Source: SMWD01 sp051008895 (lineage in GTDB: Bacteria; Pseudomonadota; Gammaproteobacteria; Steroidobacterales; GCA-2729495). From it: a stretch of 15,696 bases of DNA. Under the pieces are notes generated by a model. That model did not search any database and was not told the DNA's origin. It worked only from the letters and a program-made list of their open reading frames with translations. Of this stretch, positions 6,796 through 13,564 are shown piece by piece; positions within the stretch are counted from its first letter, which is position 1, and the number at the start of each line of letters is the position of its first letter. The position numbers and the translations under genes are program-made. The stretch is taken from NCBI GenBank assembly GCA_051008895.1, contig JBPCXI010000139.1, forward strand, positions 1 through 15,696, written 5' to 3'.

Positions 6796-7731
6796 TCAGA
6801 CCAGCGCAGGTCTCGCAACCTGGGTGTCGAGATAGCCAACGACCTCGCGCATAGACTCCCCGGCCGTTTCGAGCGACTGGCGCGCGAGCCAGCGGTTGAT
6901 TGCCTCGAGCTCATCGTCCATCAGAAACGCACGCTGATCCTTCCAGCCGACGAATGACGTACAGCTCTCGAGGCTAACGACCATCGGCAGCGTCTCGGCG
7001 GACGGCGTGATCGGACAGTCGGCCACCGCGATGACGGGCAGCACGACAACTTTCGATCCGATGCCGTCGCTCAGCGCGCGCGCGAGCTTGCCGATCGTGT
7101 TGCGATACCCGCCAAGTTCCAGATGCTCGTCGCTCGGCTGGAAGACCAGTTCGCCGTTCTCGAGCTTGACTGACTCGCACTCGGGGCTCGGCGGCGAGAA
7201 CAAGTGTAATGAGTACACGCCGTTCGGTCCGACGACCACGTTGTCGATGATCGTGTCGCCGATCGGCACGGAGTGATACACACGATTGCCGCGCATCTGC
7301 GCTTCCGCGAGGCGCTGCGCCATCGCAATATGCTTCTCGAGCATGCGCGACAGGCGCATGCGGTATCTCATAAGCTGCACGATCTTCGCGATGCCGAACG
7401 CCTGCAACGCCGTTGCAACTGCGGTGATCAATCCGAATGCCCAGACCGGCGCCTCGGGCCACCAGTTCAGCCGGCCGAATAGCGTCAGCATCAGCATCGA
7501 AACGCCGAACAGCAGCGCAGCGGTGCGAAACTGGTCCGAACGCCGCCCGGTAATTTTCAGCCCCTGGTGAATGACCTCGCCGGGGCGGCAACTCGATGGC
7601 CGCGCCGGCCGAAACCGCCGCAGCAGACCGTTGGCCGCGATCAGCGCCCAGCACAGCGCCAGGTAAATACCGGCAACCGCGAGCGCGACTGATGTGAATA
7701 CCGCGTAAGCGGCGAGTAGTGACTGGTCCAT
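6796..7731 (-). CDS. membrane-anchored NERD-domain-like protein
   Basis: The protein has 311 residues. Three hydrophobic segments (about 8-30, 68-86, 92-113) precede a soluble domain. That domain begins with a helix and then IGDTIIDNVVVGPNGVYSL, which aligns with the NERD (nuclease-related domain) core in which an Asp is followed by a VVVGP-G turn and then an E-x-K. Here the position of the E-x-K strand reads LHLF, so the usual catalytic Glu and Lys appear absent. The rest, including NTIGKLARAL and a VVLPVIAVAD strand, also follows NERD order. It may be a non-catalytic relative with a binding role. The ATG at 7731 is preferred to an upstream GTG at 7761, although neither has a clear ribosome binding site. 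Confidence 0.75.
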   Translation of the reverse strand: MDQSLLAAYAVFTSVALAVAGIYLALCWALIAANGLLRRFRPARPSSCRPGEVIHQGLKITGRRSDQFRTAALLFGVSMLMLTLFGRLNWWPEAPVWAFGLITAVATALQAFGIAKIVQLMRYRMRLSRMLEKHIAMAQRLAEAQMRGNRVYHSVPIGDTIIDNVVVGPNGVYSLHLFSPPSPECESVKLENGELVFQPSDEHLELGGYRNTIGKLARALSDGIGSKVVVLPVIAVADCPITPSAETLPMVVSLESCTSFVGWKDQRAFLMDDELEAINRWLARQSLETAGESMREVVGYLDTQVARPALV

Positions 7732-7820
7732 GGCCGCCCAGCGTAATCTACCGCGCAGCACCGAACCATGATGGGCATCACAGTCCGATTGTGTTTTGAT
7801 CGCCGGCGGAGGACGGGAAA

Positions 7821-9257
7821 ATGCGAGAGATACAGGTAGATGCTGCGATTATCGGCGGCGGCACGGCGGCGATGAACGCGCGCCGTGCGGTCGAGAAGGC
7901 CGGCGGCCGGCCGCTGATGATCGAGTCGGGTGCGTTCGGCACGATGTGCGCACGCACCGGTTGTATGCCGTCGAAGCTGCTGATCGCGGCCGCCGACGCG
8001 GCGCACGAAGTGGCCGGCGCGCACCGTTTCGGGATCCACGTGCCCGCAGGGTGGAGCGCCGACGGACCGGCCGTGCTCGAGCGAGTTCGTCGCCACCGCG
8101 ATCAATTCGTCGGCGGCGTGTTGCGCCAGGTCGATTCAATGCCATCCGATCAGTTGTTGCGGGGCCATGCGCGTTTCGTCGGCCCATCGACACTAATCGT
8201 CGACGATACGGTGCGTGTCGTCGCGCGAGCTATAGTTATCGCATCCGGCAGCTATCCGTTCGTGCCTCCACCGTTCGACGCGATCCGCGAACACGTGATG
8301 ATCAACGACGACGTATTCGAACTCGAAGACCTGCCGGCGAGCCTCGCAGTTGTCGGCACGGGCATCATCGGGCTGGAACTCGGCCAGGCGCTGCATCGAC
8401 TCGGCGTCGCGACGACCTTTTTCGCGCGCTCGGACCAGCTCGGCGCCGTCACGGACCCCGAGGTTCGCGCAGTCGTCCGCGAAGTTCTCGACGACGAACT
8501 CGATCTGCGGCTGCGGACCCGCGTGATCGATGCGAAAGTCGCATCGAGCGGCGTGCGGTTGCGCTGGCTGGATGACGACGGCGACGAGAGCGAGGCGGAA
8601 TTCGAGCGTGTGCTCGTCGCCACCGGCCGGCGTCCGCAAATCGCAGAACTCGACCTCGCAGCCACCGGGCTCGAGCTGGACGAGCGCGGCCTGCCGGACT
8701 GGAATCCCCGCACGACCCAATGCGGCGACGCGCCGATTTTCATGGCCGGCGACGTGAGCGGACACAAGCCGCTGCTCCATGAAGCTTCCGATGAGGGTCG
8801 CATCGCCGGCGCGAATGCGTTCGCCTATCCCGACGTCGCAGAACACGACCGACGCGCGGCGCTGGCCATCGCGTTCACCGATCCGCAGATGGCAATGGTC
8901 GGAAAACACTACGATCAACTCGACCCGGACCACGTCGCAATCGGCGAGGTATCGTTCGCGCGTCAGGGCCGCGCGACGGTGATGGACCGGGCGCAAGGCC
9001 TGATGCGTGTCTACGGCGACAAACGCAGTTGCGCCGTCATCGGTGCCGAGATATTCGGCCCCCGAGCGGAACACCTTGCGCATCTGCTCGCGTGGGTTGT
9101 GCAGGAGCGGCTGCCGGTAACGAAGGTGCTGGAAATGCCGGTCTATCACCCGGTGCTCGAGGAAGGTATGCGGACTGCGCTGCGCGACCTCGCGCGCAAA
9201 CTTGAAACGGCCGGTCAATGTCGCGAGGAGGATTTCGCCGGCGCGGCCGGAACCTGA
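7821..9257 (+). CDS. dihydrolipoamide dehydrogenase-family flavoprotein
   Basis: This 478-residue class I pyridine nucleotide-disulfide oxidoreductase has all main landmarks: N-terminal FAD site AAIIGGGTAAM (third Gly of GxGxxG replaced by Ala17), redox disulfide C43-ARTG-C48 followed by MPSK, NAD(P) site VVGTGIIGLELG, second FAD site IFMAGDVSG, and the C-terminal acid-base pair H443/E448 in YHPVLEEGM. It would move electrons between NAD(P)H and a disulfide substrate in the cytoplasm. The C-ARTG-C-MPSK variant belongs to Lpd paralogues that are not linked to 2-oxoacid dehydrogenase operons, and no E1 or E2 gene is nearby, so the true substrate is uncertain. There is no mercury-binding N-terminal domain or C-terminal Cys pair. 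GGAGG lies 8 bases before the ATG. Confidence 0.9.
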   Translation: MREIQVDAAIIGGGTAAMNARRAVEKAGGRPLMIESGAFGTMCARTGCMPSKLLIAAADAAHEVAGAHRFGIHVPAGWSADGPAVLERVRRHRDQFVGGVLRQVDSMPSDQLLRGHARFVGPSTLIVDDTVRVVARAIVIASGSYPFVPPPFDAIREHVMINDDVFELEDLPASLAVVGTGIIGLELGQALHRLGVATTFFARSDQLGAVTDPEVRAVVREVLDDELDLRLRTRVIDAKVASSGVRLRWLDDDGDESEAEFERVLVATGRRPQIAELDLAATGLELDERGLPDWNPRTTQCGDAPIFMAGDVSGHKPLLHEASDEGRIAGANAFAYPDVAEHDRRAALAIAFTDPQMAMVGKHYDQLDPDHVAIGEVSFARQGRATVMDRAQGLMRVYGDKRSCAVIGAEIFGPRAEHLAHLLAWVVQERLPVTKVLEMPVYHPVLEEGMRTALRDLARKLETAGQCREEDFAGAAGT

Positions 9258-9275
9258 TTGAGCACGCCGGAAACG

Positions 9276-9303
9276 AAAAGGCCCCGAAATATCGGGGCCT
9301 TTT
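9276..9303 (+). terminator. intrinsic terminator after the Lpd-family gene
   Basis: A perfect 12-bp stem (9276-9287 with 9292-9303) and an AATA loop has a GGCCCC core, preceded by AAAA and ending in TTTT. It starts 18 bases after the stop. Its A/T flanks make it a plausible bidirectional terminator, closing both the plus-strand gene and any minus-strand transcription coming from the right. Confidence 0.9.
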
Positions 9304-9324
9304 CAGCGCTCATCGGTAGAAAGT

Positions 9325-9447
9325 GAAAACGCCCGCACCTAGCTCATACCGAGACTTTTATTGTTGCGGACGCCTCTAAACTGGAAAGAGAAAACGCCCG
9401 CACCTAGCTCATACTGAGACTTTTATTGTTGCGGACGCCTCTAAACT
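9325..9447. repeat. two tandem copies of a 58-bp sequence, 65-bp period
   Basis: Copies at 9325-9382 and 9390-9447 differ at a single base (C at 9350, T at 9415) and are separated by 7 bases; a few flanking bases also match loosely. Within each copy GCCCGCAC near the left end can pair imperfectly with GTTGCGGAC near the right end, so each could form a hairpin. The repeat has no long ORF and lies between the Lpd terminator and the end of the TlpA-like gene. The bases from 9448 to 9539 hold nothing I recognise apart from a short hairpin over the TlpA stop. Confidence 0.88.
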
Positions 9448-9539
9448 CAGATGCGACTTTAACGAATGCGTGCCGACGTTTCCTTGAACCGTTTCTCACT
9501 TTTGTGTGTTTGCTGCCGCGCTCTTTACATAGCGCAACG

Positions 9540-10034
9540 CTATTCGAGCAACGGCGCGATCTCTGCGGCAAATTCGTCGGCCGTACTACCGCCCTGGATG
9601 CGCTTCGCGACGGCCCCGTCACGCCCGATTACATAGCTCGTCGGCAGCACCTCGTTCCAGTACGGATCGATGACGCTGACAATCGCATCCATGTCGTTCT
9701 CGACGCTGAGATACGTAATGAAGTCAGGGAACCACTTGTCGAGGAACGGCTCAACCAGCGTCTCGCTATCGGCCGGCGAGTCCAGCGACACCGCGACGAG
9801 ATCAAAACCGCGGTCCTCGAGCGCCGCCTCGAGGTCCATCAACGCAGGAATTTCCTCGAGGCACGGACGGCACCAGGTCGCCCAGAAGTTAACCAGTACG
9901 ACGCGCCCTTGACGCGCCGCGAGCTCAGCGCTGAGCTGCTCCGAGTTAACGGGGATAACGCGCTCGCCGGCCGCCGCAATGCCCGCGAAAATTAGCGCGC
10001 CGCAAGCGACGATCGCGAATCGGCGCACGCGCAA
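9540..10034 (-). CDS. TlpA-like periplasmic thioredoxin
   Basis: The 164-residue product has an N-terminal signal peptide or anchor (hydrophobic residues of about 6-22, AAA-GE cleavage) and a thioredoxin fold with VLVNFWATWCRPC (C55 and C58) and the cis-Pro loop VLPTSY (P131). The extra segment between the active site and cis-Pro matches the TlpA/ResA group, which usually reduce specific periplasmic disulfides. The frame begins with TTG at 10034, immediately after the TGA of the upstream BNR gene. A GTG at 10028 is an equally possible start, and no ribosome binding site decides between them. Close coupling to a Cys-rich BNR protein suggests that protein as substrate. Confidence 0.87.
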   Translation of the reverse strand: MRVRRFAIVACGALIFAGIAAAGERVIPVNSEQLSAELAARQGRVVLVNFWATWCRPCLEEIPALMDLEAALEDRGFDLVAVSLDSPADSETLVEPFLDKWFPDFITYLSVENDMDAIVSVIDPYWNEVLPTSYVIGRDGAVAKRIQGGSTADEFAAEIAPLLE

Positions 10035-11357
10035 TCAGTCGTTGGCCATCGCGCGGCCCGGCGCCGGCAGCGGCATAACGAAGACCTCTTCGTTCTCCTG
10101 CTGCCACGCGACCCAGACCGAGCCGTCGGTCGTGACCGCGGTCGCCGGATAAGCTGATGTTCCGGCGGGTGTCGCGAGCTCTTCCGGTTCGGACAGGCGC
10201 ACGCCGCCGTCGATCGACACCGCCGTGAACAACCGCCGCGGCCCGCCGACTTTCGCGTGCCAGACAATACGGACCTTGCCGAGTCCGTCCACGGTCAGCG
10301 CGGGCGCATCGGAGTACGGCGCGGCCGGATGCACCTGCCGGCTGCCGCCGAACGAGCTACCACCGTCGGTCGAACGACTGAAATAAACACCGGCCGGATC
10401 CTCGCCACCGGTATAGGTCGCGACGTAGATGCGCTCGCCGTCGATGCCGAGCTCGGTCGTCTTCAGCGGGCAACCGTTGATGTCCCAGCGGGCGAGATCC
10501 AGGCGCCCCTCCGCGGTAAATGTCTTGCCGCCGTCGGTCGAACGCGCGACGGTGCTGTCTCGCCCGTTGTCGTAGATCTTGCGATAGCCCATGAACGCGG
10601 TGTCCTCGCCGAATGCGAGGGTCAGCTGACAGCAGGGACACACGTCGTTGCCCGGCAACGCGATGCGTTCATACTCGAAGCTCTCGCCGTCATTCGTCGA
10701 GATCGCGACCGCGCCATCCGCGCCGTCGCTCGAGTCTTTCATTTGCGCGACGTCCTGCCATGCCGCGATGACCGTGCCGTCCGGCGCCACGCCCATCGTG
10801 CCGAACGAGTTCGTCATCGTCAGCCCTTCGCCGAGGATGTCCTCGCGATCCAGTTCCGCCGGCCGGTTCAGCACGATTGGCTCACCGAACGTCTTGCCGT
10901 TGTCGACGGACCGCGTGTAGCGCGCGCTGACGACGTCGAGCCCGGTCTTCGGCGACTTGTCGTTAGCCGGATAAAACACGTGAATCGTGCCGGTCGGGCC
11001 GACTTCGATTCGTGGCTTGCTGACCGCGAAACCCCAGACGCCGCCGGCAGCGGGATTCACCTGCACGGGCACGGTCCATGACTTGCCGCCGTCTTCCGAG
11101 CGGGTGAAATGCAGGTCGGTCGCCGACCGATGGCTGTGCTCGCCGGGCTTGCGCGGTTTGGGCGGCGGCCGGTCGGCCGTCAGGCCCTTGTCGAGCCAGA
11201 TCACGTTGATCGCGCCGTCCGGCCCGATCGCGATCTCGGGACTGATCGCACGCCGTCCCTCCACGCTGATTCGCTCAGCGCTCGCCGCCGGCGCGATGAT
11301 GGCCAAAGCCACCAGCCATACGGCCGCGGACAATCCGATGCAAAGCCTTTTCTTCAT
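10035..11357 (-). CDS. secreted Asp-box (BNR) beta-propeller protein with CPCC motif
   Basis: The 440-residue protein has a signal peptide (MKKRLCIGLSAAVWLVALAI..., cleavage near ASA at 27) and then a sialidase-like propeller. Asp boxes of the S-x-D-x-G-x-x-F/W type occur at about residues 87, 150, 220, 273 and 329, with a weak sixth at 381. The sialidase Arg triad and FRIP motif are not evident, so enzymatic sialidase activity is not supported. A distinctive C240-P-C-C243 motif and a further Cys in INGCP (C296) lie on the propeller and could hold a metal or form disulfides. The ATG at 11357 is chosen because the signal peptide begins there; the frame upstream is a shadow. The TlpA-like gene follows with no gap. 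Confidence 0.87.
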   Translation of the reverse strand: MKKRLCIGLSAAVWLVALAIIAPAASAERISVEGRRAISPEIAIGPDGAINVIWLDKGLTADRPPPKPRKPGEHSHRSATDLHFTRSEDGGKSWTVPVQVNPAAGGVWGFAVSKPRIEVGPTGTIHVFYPANDKSPKTGLDVVSARYTRSVDNGKTFGEPIVLNRPAELDREDILGEGLTMTNSFGTMGVAPDGTVIAAWQDVAQMKDSSDGADGAVAISTNDGESFEYERIALPGNDVCPCCQLTLAFGEDTAFMGYRKIYDNGRDSTVARSTDGGKTFTAEGRLDLARWDINGCPLKTTELGIDGERIYVATYTGGEDPAGVYFSRSTDGGSSFGGSRQVHPAAPYSDAPALTVDGLGKVRIVWHAKVGGPRRLFTAVSIDGGVRLSEPEELATPAGTSAYPATAVTTDGSVWVAWQQENEEVFVMPLPAPGRAMAND

Positions 11358-11391
11358 GTTTATCAACCCGGTATTCGTTCGACGATGCTCT

Positions 11392-11400
11392 ATTTTATCA
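11392..11400 (-). promoter_or_regulatory. candidate extended -10 promoter for the BNR-TlpA pair
   Basis: On the minus strand TGATAAAAT matches an extended -10 (TG-n-TAAAAT). Its TGA is the stop codon of the metallopeptidase-like gene. Transcription would begin near 11385, giving a leader of about 28 bases before the ATG at 11357. There is no recognisable -35. Confidence 0.35.
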
Positions 11401-11898
11401 CTTTGCGGCGGGCACGAGCTGCTTGAACAGGCTGGACTCGCGCTTGTAGAACCCCTCGGTATGAAAAGACTCAGCGAGCCCGAGGTGTTCGTAGTCCAGG
11501 TGATGACATAACTCGTGGAGCAATGTCCGCAAAAACGTGCGAAACGCGACGACCTGCTGGCGCTTTGCGGTGCGCATCCACACCGTAATCTTCGCCGCCG
11601 TGTCGCCGTCTTCCGGCTGGTACAGGCCGTGAAGTTCCTCCCACTCGTCGCTCGGTCGTTTCGCGAGGACACGGACGCGCACCGGCGGCGCATCAAGGCT
11701 CGCGCAAATGCCGGCAGCCAGTTGCCCGCTGCTCCGGGTCACCGCGGCTTTATTCTCCGCGTCGAGCGCCGCGGAGAGATCCCGCGCCAATCCGTCGAGC
11801 CCGTGACCAGCCGGCAAGCGGATCAATTCGATCGTATCGCTGCGACGATAGATCGTTTTGCGGCCGCTGCTCAGCCGGTTGTAGTACGCGAAACGCAT
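11398..11898 (-). CDS. HExxH metallopeptidase-like protein
   Basis: The product is a 166-residue cytoplasmic protein without a signal peptide. Near its C-terminus is LLHELCHHLDYEHLG (H128-E129-L-C-H132), a zincin HExxH motif, followed by a conserved-looking SFHTEGFYKRE segment (H146/E148) that could give the third metal ligand. It is shorter than most zinc proteases and resembles SprT/minigluzincin-like proteins only in a general way, so no substrate is proposed. The ATG at 11898 is used; a GTG at 11916 would add six residues. The start lies inside the 3' end of the kinase gene (28-base overlap), indicating translational coupling. Confidence 0.78.
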   Translation of the reverse strand: MRFAYYNRLSSGRKTIYRRSDTIELIRLPAGHGLDGLARDLSAALDAENKAAVTRSSGQLAAGICASLDAPPVRVRVLAKRPSDEWEELHGLYQPEDGDTAAKITVWMRTAKRQQVVAFRTFLRTLLHELCHHLDYEHLGLAESFHTEGFYKRESSLFKQLVPAAK

Positions 11899-12650
11899 GC
11901 AATGAAATCTTGCCACAGCTCGAGCACGCGCGCGTACACCTGACGATACCCGGCGAGGCGCAGAACCTGGGCATCGCCGGCATCAGGCGCATAGGCCAAC
12001 AGCAGGCATGACGCCAAATCGTCCGGCAGCGCATGGTGTTCGGCAACGATGGCGAGGTCGAAGAACGGGTCGCCGACCGCCGCATACTCCCAGTCGATCA
12101 ACCGCAACTCGTCACCGTCGATGATGTTCGCGGTGACGAGGTCGTTATGGCACAGGCATTGTTGCGGTATGCCGAGCTCGTCGAGCAGCGCCGCGACGTC
12201 GGCGGCCGTCCGCCGCGCTGCCGGCGTGGCGATGCCTGCCGCATACTCGAAGACGCGTTCGCGCAGCGCGAGTGGCCTGCCCTGCCGGCCGATGCCGTGG
12301 ACGCGCCGCAACAGCTCCGCCAGGCGCGTTAGTTGCTGTCGATCAGCGAGGTCGGCCGGTGTCCAGCAACGCCCGTCGACATAGCCGGTCAGTTGCACGC
12401 CCCGCTCGACATCGATGTAAGCGAGTCGCGGGCCGACGCCGCGCTCATCGGCGTAACCGAGCGCCACGGACTCCGCGGCGCGATCGAGACCGAGCTGCTG
12501 CGCAACCGGGTTGTCGATGCGCAGCACCCAGCGCTCAGCGCCGCGCCCGACGAGATAGCTGTCGCTGGCCGGGCCGCCGGGCAGCGCCTCGACGACGCGC
12601 GCGCCGGCGACAAGGCTGCCGATCGAAGCGAGCGCGGCTGCCGGCGTCAT
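11871..12650 (-). CDS. APH-fold small-molecule kinase, probable thiamine kinase
   Basis: This 259-residue protein belongs to the aminoglycoside phosphotransferase/choline kinase superfamily. The catalytic loop is CHNDLVTANI (H168, D170 as base, N175), and the metal-binding Asp is D186 in LIDWEYA, followed by GDPFFDLA. The N-lobe has a LPGGPASDSYLV glycine-rich turn and WVLRID with an Arg where Lys often lies. The superfamily includes thiamine kinase (ThiK/YcfN), choline kinase and homoserine kinase-like enzymes. The choice of thiamine kinase rests on the upstream PnuC-type permease and YkoF-like gene. Its ATG at 12650 overlaps the permease stop as ATGA; the in-frame extension upstream is a shadow of the permease gene. 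Confidence 0.82.
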   Translation of the reverse strand: MTPAAALASIGSLVAGARVVEALPGGPASDSYLVGRGAERWVLRIDNPVAQQLGLDRAAESVALGYADERGVGPRLAYIDVERGVQLTGYVDGRCWTPADLADRQQLTRLAELLRRVHGIGRQGRPLALRERVFEYAAGIATPAARRTAADVAALLDELGIPQQCLCHNDLVTANIIDGDELRLIDWEYAAVGDPFFDLAIVAEHHALPDDLASCLLLAYAPDAGDAQVLRLAGYRQVYARVLELWQDFIACVSRTTTG

Positions 12651-13270
12651 GCGGCGGCCGCTGCGAAGTCGCCGCGCCGGTAGTCGCGGCGCCACGCGAG
12701 ATAACCGACAACGACGAGGACCAGGTAAACGACGAACAGCAACGCGGTCAGGTATAGCTCGCGGCTGACGTAGAGATAGATCGACACGCCGTCGATAACA
12801 AACCAGTACAGCCAGTTCTCGAGCACCTTGCGCGCAACCATCCACGTCGTGATTACCGCGCCCCAGGTCGTGAACGAGTCGAGATACGGCAGCGCCGCGT
12901 CACTGTAGCGATCGAGCAGCGTGCCGCTCAGCGCGGTCAATACGGCGACGGTCGCGACAGCACGCAAATGGAGCGTGCCGTTCCAGCTGGTGACCGGCAG
13001 GTCGTTATCGGGGCCGGATCCATGGCGCCACTGGTACCACCCGTAGATCGCCATGCCGAGGTAGAACACCTGCAGCGCGGACTCCATGTACAGCCGCGCC
13101 TCATACATCAGCACGACATAGATACAGGTGCCGACGAACGCGGCGGCCCAGCACCAGATGTTCTGGCGAATCGCCAGAACCAGGTACGCGATCAGCAACA
13201 TGACCGCGACGGCCTCCCACGGCGACATCGCCGCGACGCCTGCCAGCAGCTTGTCGGCGACGTCATTCAC
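12647..13270 (-). CDS. pnuT: PnuC-family permease, probable thiamine transporter (PnuT-like)
   Basis: The 207-residue integral membrane protein has about seven hydrophobic helices. PnuC-family marks are the AIRQNIWCWAAAFVGTCIYVVL segment, the ESALQVFYLGMAIYGWYQWRHG region and the C-terminal NWLYWFVIDGVSIYLYV. PnuC proteins move vitamin precursors by facilitated diffusion with metabolic trapping: nicotinamide riboside for PnuC, thiamine for PnuT. Thiamine is inferred here from the flanking YkoF-like gene and APH-type kinase, not from residues. The start is taken as GTG 13270, two bases after the upstream stop; an ATG at 13228 (MSPWEAV) is a plausible alternative. It overlaps the kinase gene by four bases. 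Confidence 0.85.
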   Translation of the reverse strand: MNDVADKLLAGVAAMSPWEAVAVMLLIAYLVLAIRQNIWCWAAAFVGTCIYVVLMYEARLYMESALQVFYLGMAIYGWYQWRHGSGPDNDLPVTSWNGTLHLRAVATVAVLTALSGTLLDRYSDAALPYLDSFTTWGAVITTWMVARKVLENWLYWFVIDGVSIYLYVSRELYLTALLFVVYLVLVVVGYLAWRRDYRRGDFAAAAA

Positions 13271-13272
13271 GA

Positions 13273-13545
13273 TCAGGAATCGATATCGGGTGCACGCGCA
13301 ATATCGAGATCGCCGTTCAGGCACTTCGACACGAACATGACCTTGGCGCTCTCGTCCATCGCCCGCTGCATGCACGCATTGACCGCGCCCATGACCGCAG
13401 CGAATTCCCCACGAACCTGCGTACTCATCTGGTTCGTGACCAGCTCGAGCCCGGCGTGGCTGCGCAGGTCCCGAATGAACGACTTGATGGGCGCCTTGTA
13501 GTCCGCGTCGAGCGGATACATGCTGATGTCGAGCGTAATCTTCAT
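13273..13545 (-). CDS. YkoF/MTH1187-like thiamine-binding protein, single domain
   Basis: The 90-residue protein starts MKITLDISMYPLDADYKAP and carries the pattern VTNQMSTQVRGEF, which matches the YkoF-related/thiamine-binding ferredoxin-like fold (ISLYPL ... TN.MSTQ..GE). In Bacillus, YkoF binds thiamine or its HMP moiety and is about twice as long, with two such domains; this is the one-domain form and would work as an oligomer. It has no signal peptide, so it should be cytoplasmic and could hand thiamine from the permease to the kinase. GGAG lies 8 bases before the ATG. It is 19 bases after the receptor gene and 2 bases before the permease gene. Confidence 0.82.
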   Translation of the reverse strand: MKITLDISMYPLDADYKAPIKSFIRDLRSHAGLELVTNQMSTQVRGEFAAVMGAVNACMQRAMDESAKVMFVSKCLNGDLDIARAPDIDS

Positions 13546-13564
13546 AACGCTAACTCCGTGGTGA

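Noticed and set aside
7821..9257. Mercuric reductase
   Set aside because: There is no N-terminal MerA heavy-metal domain, no C-terminal Cys pair, and the His/Glu dyad of disulfide reductases is present.
9325..9447. Tandem repeat as a minimal CRISPR array
   Set aside because: There are only two copies, the repeat is 58 bp and the spacer only 7 bp, with no cas genes. CRISPR repeats are shorter and spacers longer.
9529..9543. Hairpin ATAGCG-CAA-CGCTAT as terminator of the TlpA gene
   Set aside because: It has only a 6-bp stem, overlaps the stop codon and has no following T tract.
10035..11357. Annotation as an active exo-alpha-sialidase
   Set aside because: Asp boxes occur in many propellers. 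The Arg triad, FRIP and nucleophile Tyr/Glu of sialidases are not recognisable.
11358..11696. 553-residue version of the BNR protein
   Set aside because: The extra N-terminus is a Ser/Arg-rich shadow of the metallopeptidase gene. A clear signal peptide begins at the ATG at 11357.
12651..12845. N-terminal extension of the kinase to 12845
   Set aside because: The sequence is an Arg-rich shadow of the permease gene. The ATG at 12650 overlaps the permease stop in a coupled ATGA.
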